NCBI GenBank assembly: GCA_029861655.1
Contig: JAOTZA010000124.1
Span: 1 to 9,104, forward strand
DNA from: Acidobacteriota bacterium
Lineage (GTDB): Bacteria > Acidobacteriota > Thermoanaerobaculia > Multivoradales > JAHEKO01
DNA length: 9,104 bases
Direction: 5' to 3'
The notes under the pieces are model-generated. The model saw only the letters and a list, made by a program, of their open reading frames with translations, ran no database searches and had not been told where the DNA came from. The position numbers and the translations under genes were made by a program. Positions 5,922 to 9,104 of the stretch are shown in pieces (the first letter of the stretch is position 1; each line of letters begins with the position of its first letter).

Positions 5922-8044
5922 CGTTTGTCGCCATCGCCGACGCGGATGCGCACATCGAGAGCCTGCGCCTGGTTGCGTTCCGGCGCCGCCACGAAAGGGT
6001 TGATGTCGAGCTCGAGGATCCGTGGATGGTGCTCCGCGAGTTGAGCGACCTTGCGCAGTACCTCGACCAGTACTTCCAGATCCGCAGCGCTCTCGCCTCG
6101 GACTCCTTCGAGCAGCGGAAACCCACGGATGCCGCGAACCACCTCTTCGGCCTCGACGGCGCTCAGCGGAGTGACCCCAAAGCGGACGTCACGGAAGACC
6201 TCGACATAGCGACCACCCAGACCAAACATCACGATAGGGCCGAACCGCGAGTCGGTCGAGATCCCATAGATGACCTCGTGGCCCGGGCCGCCCATCCGCT
6301 GCACCAGGAAACCCTCCGGCGTGAAAGAACCCTCGGCCATGGCATCTTCGATCTGGAGAAGTACCGGCTCGACCGCCTCCTCGGTTTCGATTCCGAGCCG
6401 CACCGCGCCGATGTCACTCTTGTGGACGAGACCGGCGGCCTCGGCCTTGATCGCCACCGGAAAACCGACCTCGCGGGCCGCCGCCGCGACCCCCTCTCTC
6501 GTTGCCGCCCAGCGATACGGCGCCACCGGGATCCGGTAGTGTTCGAGCACCTGGAAAGCATCACGCGAAGGCAGATACCCCTCGTTCACGCGGGACAGGA
6601 TCTCCTCGACGGCCTCGGTATCGACCGGGTAGGAGGGTCCCATCTCGACCTCCGGCTGGCGGCGCCAGGTGGCGTAGCGGTCGAGTTGTGCCAGCGCCCG
6701 CGAGGCAGACTCGGGGAATCGGTAGACGGGTGGCAGATCGGGCCGGCGTTTGACCTCGTCGTAGAACTCTTCGGTCGCCATCATCACCGCCAGAACGGGT
6801 TTGCCTTTCGAGGTCTTTGCGACTTCCCCGACGGCGTGGATCACGTCGATCGGGTTGGACAGGAGCGGTGTGACGTTGATGACCAGCACCATATCGACAC
6901 CGTCGTCGTCGAGCAGTGCTTCGAGTCCTTTCGCATAGGACTCCTCGGTGGCCGAAGCGATCATGTCGACCGGATTTGCCAGACTGGCCTCCGCCGGCAA
7001 GAAGGCGCCAAGCCGAGTGCGGGTGTCTTCACCCAGCGAAGCGATCATGAGCCCCTGATTGACGCAGGCATCGGTGGCCATGATTGCCGGGCCGCCGGCG
7101 TTGGTCAGTATGGCCACCCGGTTTCCCGCTGGCAGTGGACAGTGGTCGAGTGCGCGGGCGACGTCGAAGAGCTCACCGATCGTGTTGGCACGCAAGACAC
7201 CGCAGCGGGCGAGAAGCGCCGATACCGTGAGGTCGGGCCCGGCGATGGCTCCGGTGTGGCTGGTCGCCGCGCGGGCTCCTTCGGCGGTGCGTCCCGATTT
7301 GACGATCAGGATGGGTTTTTTGCGACCGACCCGCTTGGCGATCTGGGTGAACTTGCGGGGGTTTCCAAACGACTCGAGATACATGCAGATGACGCGGGTA
7401 TCCTCGTCGTCTTCCAAGTACTCGACAAGGTCGTTGCCCGAAACGTCGGCCTTGTTACCCATGGATGTGAACTGGGTGAGACCGATTCCGAGGTCGGAGG
7501 CCGCATTCAAGATCGCCACACCGAGTGCACCCGATTGGCTGACGAAGCCGATCGATCCGCGGCGTGCCGGTGTGGGCGAGAACGTCGCGTTCATCGAGAC
7601 CTCGGGGTCGGCGTTGATGACACCCATGCAATTGGGTCCGACCATACGAACACCGCCGGCTCGGACACGCTGGCGGAGCGTACGCTCGAGTTCGACTCCC
7701 TCCCCACCCGTTTCGGCAAAGCCGGCAGTAATGACGACAAGCCCGCCCACGCCGGTCTCGAGGCAGTCTTCGACGACTCCGAGCACGGCATCGCGAGGCA
7801 CCATCACGATCGCCAGATCGACCGGGTCGGGAACCGAGGCGAGGTCGGGATAGGCCTTGAGCGAGTGGATGACACCGGCCTTCGGGTTGACCGGAAAGAT
7901 TGTCCCCTGAAACTCTCCCTCGATCAGGTTATGGAGCAGTGCGAAGCCGATCGAATCACGTCGGCGCGACGCCCCAACGACGGCGATCGAACGCGGCGAG
8001 AAAATGAAGTCCAGAGGCCGGCCGGTCAAAACCCGAGGTGTCAA
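5918..8044 (-). CDS. ADP-forming acyl-CoA synthetase (acetate-CoA ligase type), fused alpha-beta
   Basis: This cytoplasmic 708-residue enzyme is predicted to catalyse acyl-CoA + ADP + Pi = acid + ATP + CoA, reversibly (EC 6.2.1.13 group). Domains in order are: a CoA-binding Rossmann fold (about 10-140, SIAVVGAS at 19-26), a succinyl-CoA-synthetase-like domain (about 160-300, SIGFVSQSGALG at 164-175), a third domain (about 305-450, LTNAGGPA at 313-320) and an ATP-grasp domain (about 485-700). The phosphohistidine candidate is His263 in SHTGAIAG. The second relay His is His541 in GLVHKSDIGAV. ATP-grasp residues include Lys533 and ELDINP (678-683). There is no C-terminal GNAT domain, so this is not a Pat/PatZ acetyltransferase. 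The start is a TTG at 8044 whose bases form TTGA with the ruvB stop. No in-frame ATG occurs before about residue 81, and the next TTG is only five codons in. The specific acyl substrate cannot be read from the sequence. Confidence 0.9.
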   Translation of the reverse strand: MTPRVLTGRPLDFIFSPRSIAVVGASRRRDSIGFALLHNLIEGEFQGTIFPVNPKAGVIHSLKAYPDLASVPDPVDLAIVMVPRDAVLGVVEDCLETGVGGLVVITAGFAETGGEGVELERTLRQRVRAGGVRMVGPNCMGVINADPEVSMNATFSPTPARRGSIGFVSQSGALGVAILNAASDLGIGLTQFTSMGNKADVSGNDLVEYLEDDEDTRVICMYLESFGNPRKFTQIAKRVGRKKPILIVKSGRTAEGARAATSHTGAIAGPDLTVSALLARCGVLRANTIGELFDVARALDHCPLPAGNRVAILTNAGGPAIMATDACVNQGLMIASLGEDTRTRLGAFLPAEASLANPVDMIASATEESYAKGLEALLDDDGVDMVLVINVTPLLSNPIDVIHAVGEVAKTSKGKPVLAVMMATEEFYDEVKRRPDLPPVYRFPESASRALAQLDRYATWRRQPEVEMGPSYPVDTEAVEEILSRVNEGYLPSRDAFQVLEHYRIPVAPYRWAATREGVAAAAREVGFPVAIKAEAAGLVHKSDIGAVRLGIETEEAVEPVLLQIEDAMAEGSFTPEGFLVQRMGGPGHEVIYGISTDSRFGPIVMFGLGGRYVEVFRDVRFGVTPLSAVEAEEVVRGIRGFPLLEGVRGESAADLEVLVEVLRKVAQLAEHHPRILELDINPFVAAPERNQAQALDVRIRVGDGDKR

Positions 8045-9066
8045 AACAAGGTACCGCTCGAACCCGCCGGCGGAGCGATGTTGAGATGCTCGTAGGCTCG
8101 GCGGGTGGCCACCCGGCCGCGCGGCGTACGCTGGAGAAACCCCTCCTGAATCAGAAAGGGCTCATACAGATCCTCGAGCGTTCCGCGGTCCTCGCCCACC
8201 GATGCGGCGATCGCCTGGATGCCGGCCGGACCGCCCCGGTACTGATCGATCAACGTCGTAAGGATCTTGCGGTCGACTTCGTCAAACCCCAGTTCATCGA
8301 CTTCCAGAAGCTCGAGGGCCTTGCGGGCGCTCGAACGGTCGATCAGACCGTCGCCGTGAACTTGTGCGTAGTCGCGGACCCTCCTGAGCAGGCGGTTGGC
8401 GATCCGTGGGGTCCCGCGGCTGCGCGAGGCGATCTCCGAAGCGCCGCCGTCGTCGACCTCGATCTCGAGAAGCCGACCCGAGCGCCGAACGATCTCCGCC
8501 AGCTCTTTGGGCTGGTAGAAGTCCAGCCGGTGGACGATCCCGAAGCGCGCCCTGAGTGGAGCCGTGATGAGACCGGCACGCGTGGTGGCGCCGATCAAGG
8601 TGTAGGGTGGTAGGTCGATCTTCATCGTGCGGGCCGAGGGGCCCTGGCCGATTACCAGATCGAGTGCGAAGTCTTCGAGGGCCGGGTAGAGGATCTCCTC
8701 CACCGTCGGCCCCAGACGGTGGATCTCGTCGATGAAGAGAACCTCGCCCTTCTCGAGGTTGGTGAGAACCGCCGCAAGATCACCGGCGCGTTCCAGAACC
8801 GGGCCGGAGGTCGAACGCATTGTGGTGTTCATCTCGTGCGCCACGATGTGCGCGAGAGTGGTCTTGCCCAGACCAGGGGGGCCGAAAAGAAGCACGTGGT
8901 CGAGGCATTCGCGCCGCTCCCGCGCCGCTTGCAGGAAAACCTTGAGTTTCTCGACGATACGGGTCTGACCTACATACTCGTCGAGCGAGCGCGGCCTGAG
9001 AGAAAGCTCGACACCCAGGTCTTCGTTGTCGGCGGAACCGTCGAGCAGTGCTTTGTGATCGGCCAT
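8041..9066 (-). CDS. ruvB: Holliday junction branch migration ATPase RuvB
   Basis: RuvB is a hexameric AAA+ motor that, guided by RuvA, pumps DNA through Holliday junctions during recombinational repair. At 341 residues it is of normal family length. All landmarks are intact: Walker A GPPGLGKT (62-69), Walker B FIDEIH (111-116), sensor 1 GATTRAG (159-165), arginine finger Arg174 in LRARFG, sensor 2 RGTPRIANRL (217-226) and the C-terminal winged helix ending TPRGRVATRRAYEHL (314-328). The C-terminus has a short extra Gly/Ser/Pro tail. The start ATG at 9066 gives the standard N-terminus. It lies five bases after the apparent ruvA stop and has no clear Shine-Dalgarno of its own. Its stop overlaps the start of the acyl-CoA synthetase by four bases, so it heads the visible part of a tightly packed operon. 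Confidence 0.98.
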   Translation of the reverse strand: MADHKALLDGSADNEDLGVELSLRPRSLDEYVGQTRIVEKLKVFLQAARERRECLDHVLLFGPPGLGKTTLAHIVAHEMNTTMRSTSGPVLERAGDLAAVLTNLEKGEVLFIDEIHRLGPTVEEILYPALEDFALDLVIGQGPSARTMKIDLPPYTLIGATTRAGLITAPLRARFGIVHRLDFYQPKELAEIVRRSGRLLEIEVDDGGASEIASRSRGTPRIANRLLRRVRDYAQVHGDGLIDRSSARKALELLEVDELGFDEVDRKILTTLIDQYRGGPAGIQAIAASVGEDRGTLEDLYEPFLIQEGFLQRTPRGRVATRRAYEHLNIAPPAGSSGTLF

Positions 9067-9071
9067 CGCGT

Positions 9072-9104
9072 CTATTGTAGGGCCCTCGACAGGAGCTTGA
9101 GCGA
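9072..9104 (-). CDS. ruvA: Probable C-terminal end of RuvA (partial, cut by window edge)
   Basis: Read on the minus strand from the window edge, one frame is open for ten codons (SLKLLSRALQ) and ends in TAG, five bases before the ruvB start. The peptide resembles the helical end of the RuvA C-terminal domain, and ruvA directly before ruvB is the common arrangement. Ten residues are too few for a firm call. The same bases contain TACAAT, so a promoter is the alternative reading. Confidence 0.45.
   Translation of the reverse strand, partial: SLKLLSRALQ

Noticed and set aside
5918..8044. Protein lysine acetyltransferase Pat/PatZ
   Set aside because: The length (708 aa) ends with the ATP-grasp domain, no GNAT acetyltransferase domain follows, and the catalytic His263 is retained.
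6026..8095. Plus-strand open frame of 689 codons opposite the acyl-CoA synthetase gene
   Set aside because: It is the antisense shadow of a strongly conserved gene. Its translation is rich in Arg, His, Asp and Gly with no recognisable domain, as expected from high GC in third positions.

Overview
This GC-rich, densely coding window looks like the chromosome of a free-living bacterium. It has high GC at third codon positions, short intergenic gaps and housekeeping repair genes in tight overlapping order. The protein styles (a secreted AprX-like subtilisin with a Trp-rich repeat tail, a fused ADP-forming acyl-CoA synthetase, and the long Fpg-like subclade) remind me of Acidobacteriota such as Thermoanaerobaculia-like lineages. 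That is an impression from memory, not a demonstrated placement. I see no tRNA, rRNA, CRISPR array, insertion sequence or phage gene.

Layout. Plus strand, left part: a secreted S8 serine protease (about 2-1771) ends in eleven six-residue GYLWSD-type units encoded by 18-bp DNA repeats. A 214-base gap follows that carries three successive predicted hairpins and no convincing gene. Then comes a radical SAM enzyme with an N-terminal B12-binding-like domain (1986-3581). Minus strand, right part, read from the right edge: the probable last ten codons of ruvA, ruvB (9066-8041), a fused ADP-forming acyl-CoA synthetase (8044-5918), an exported GH113-like glycoside hydrolase (5921-4773), an Fpg/Nei-family DNA glycosylase (4761-3856) and a small two-helix membrane protein (3845-3594). 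The first two junctions after ruvB overlap by 4 bases and the next two are separated by 10-11 bases, so these genes very probably form one transcription unit whose promoter lies outside the window. The two gene blocks converge, with only 12 bases between facing TAG stop codons.

How they work together. RuvB (with RuvA) drives Holliday-junction branch migration and the Fpg-like protein is a base-excision repair enzyme, so the operon has a DNA-repair theme. The acyl-CoA synthetase (energy conservation or acyl activation) and the exported glycosidase have no evident link to repair. Their co-transcription is either passive stacking or a link worth testing. The most unusual item is the Trp/Asp-rich hexapeptide array on the protease. 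Next are the variant glycosylase, whose zinc finger lacks the usual Arg, and a small perfect hairpin that sits where its ribosome binding site should be.
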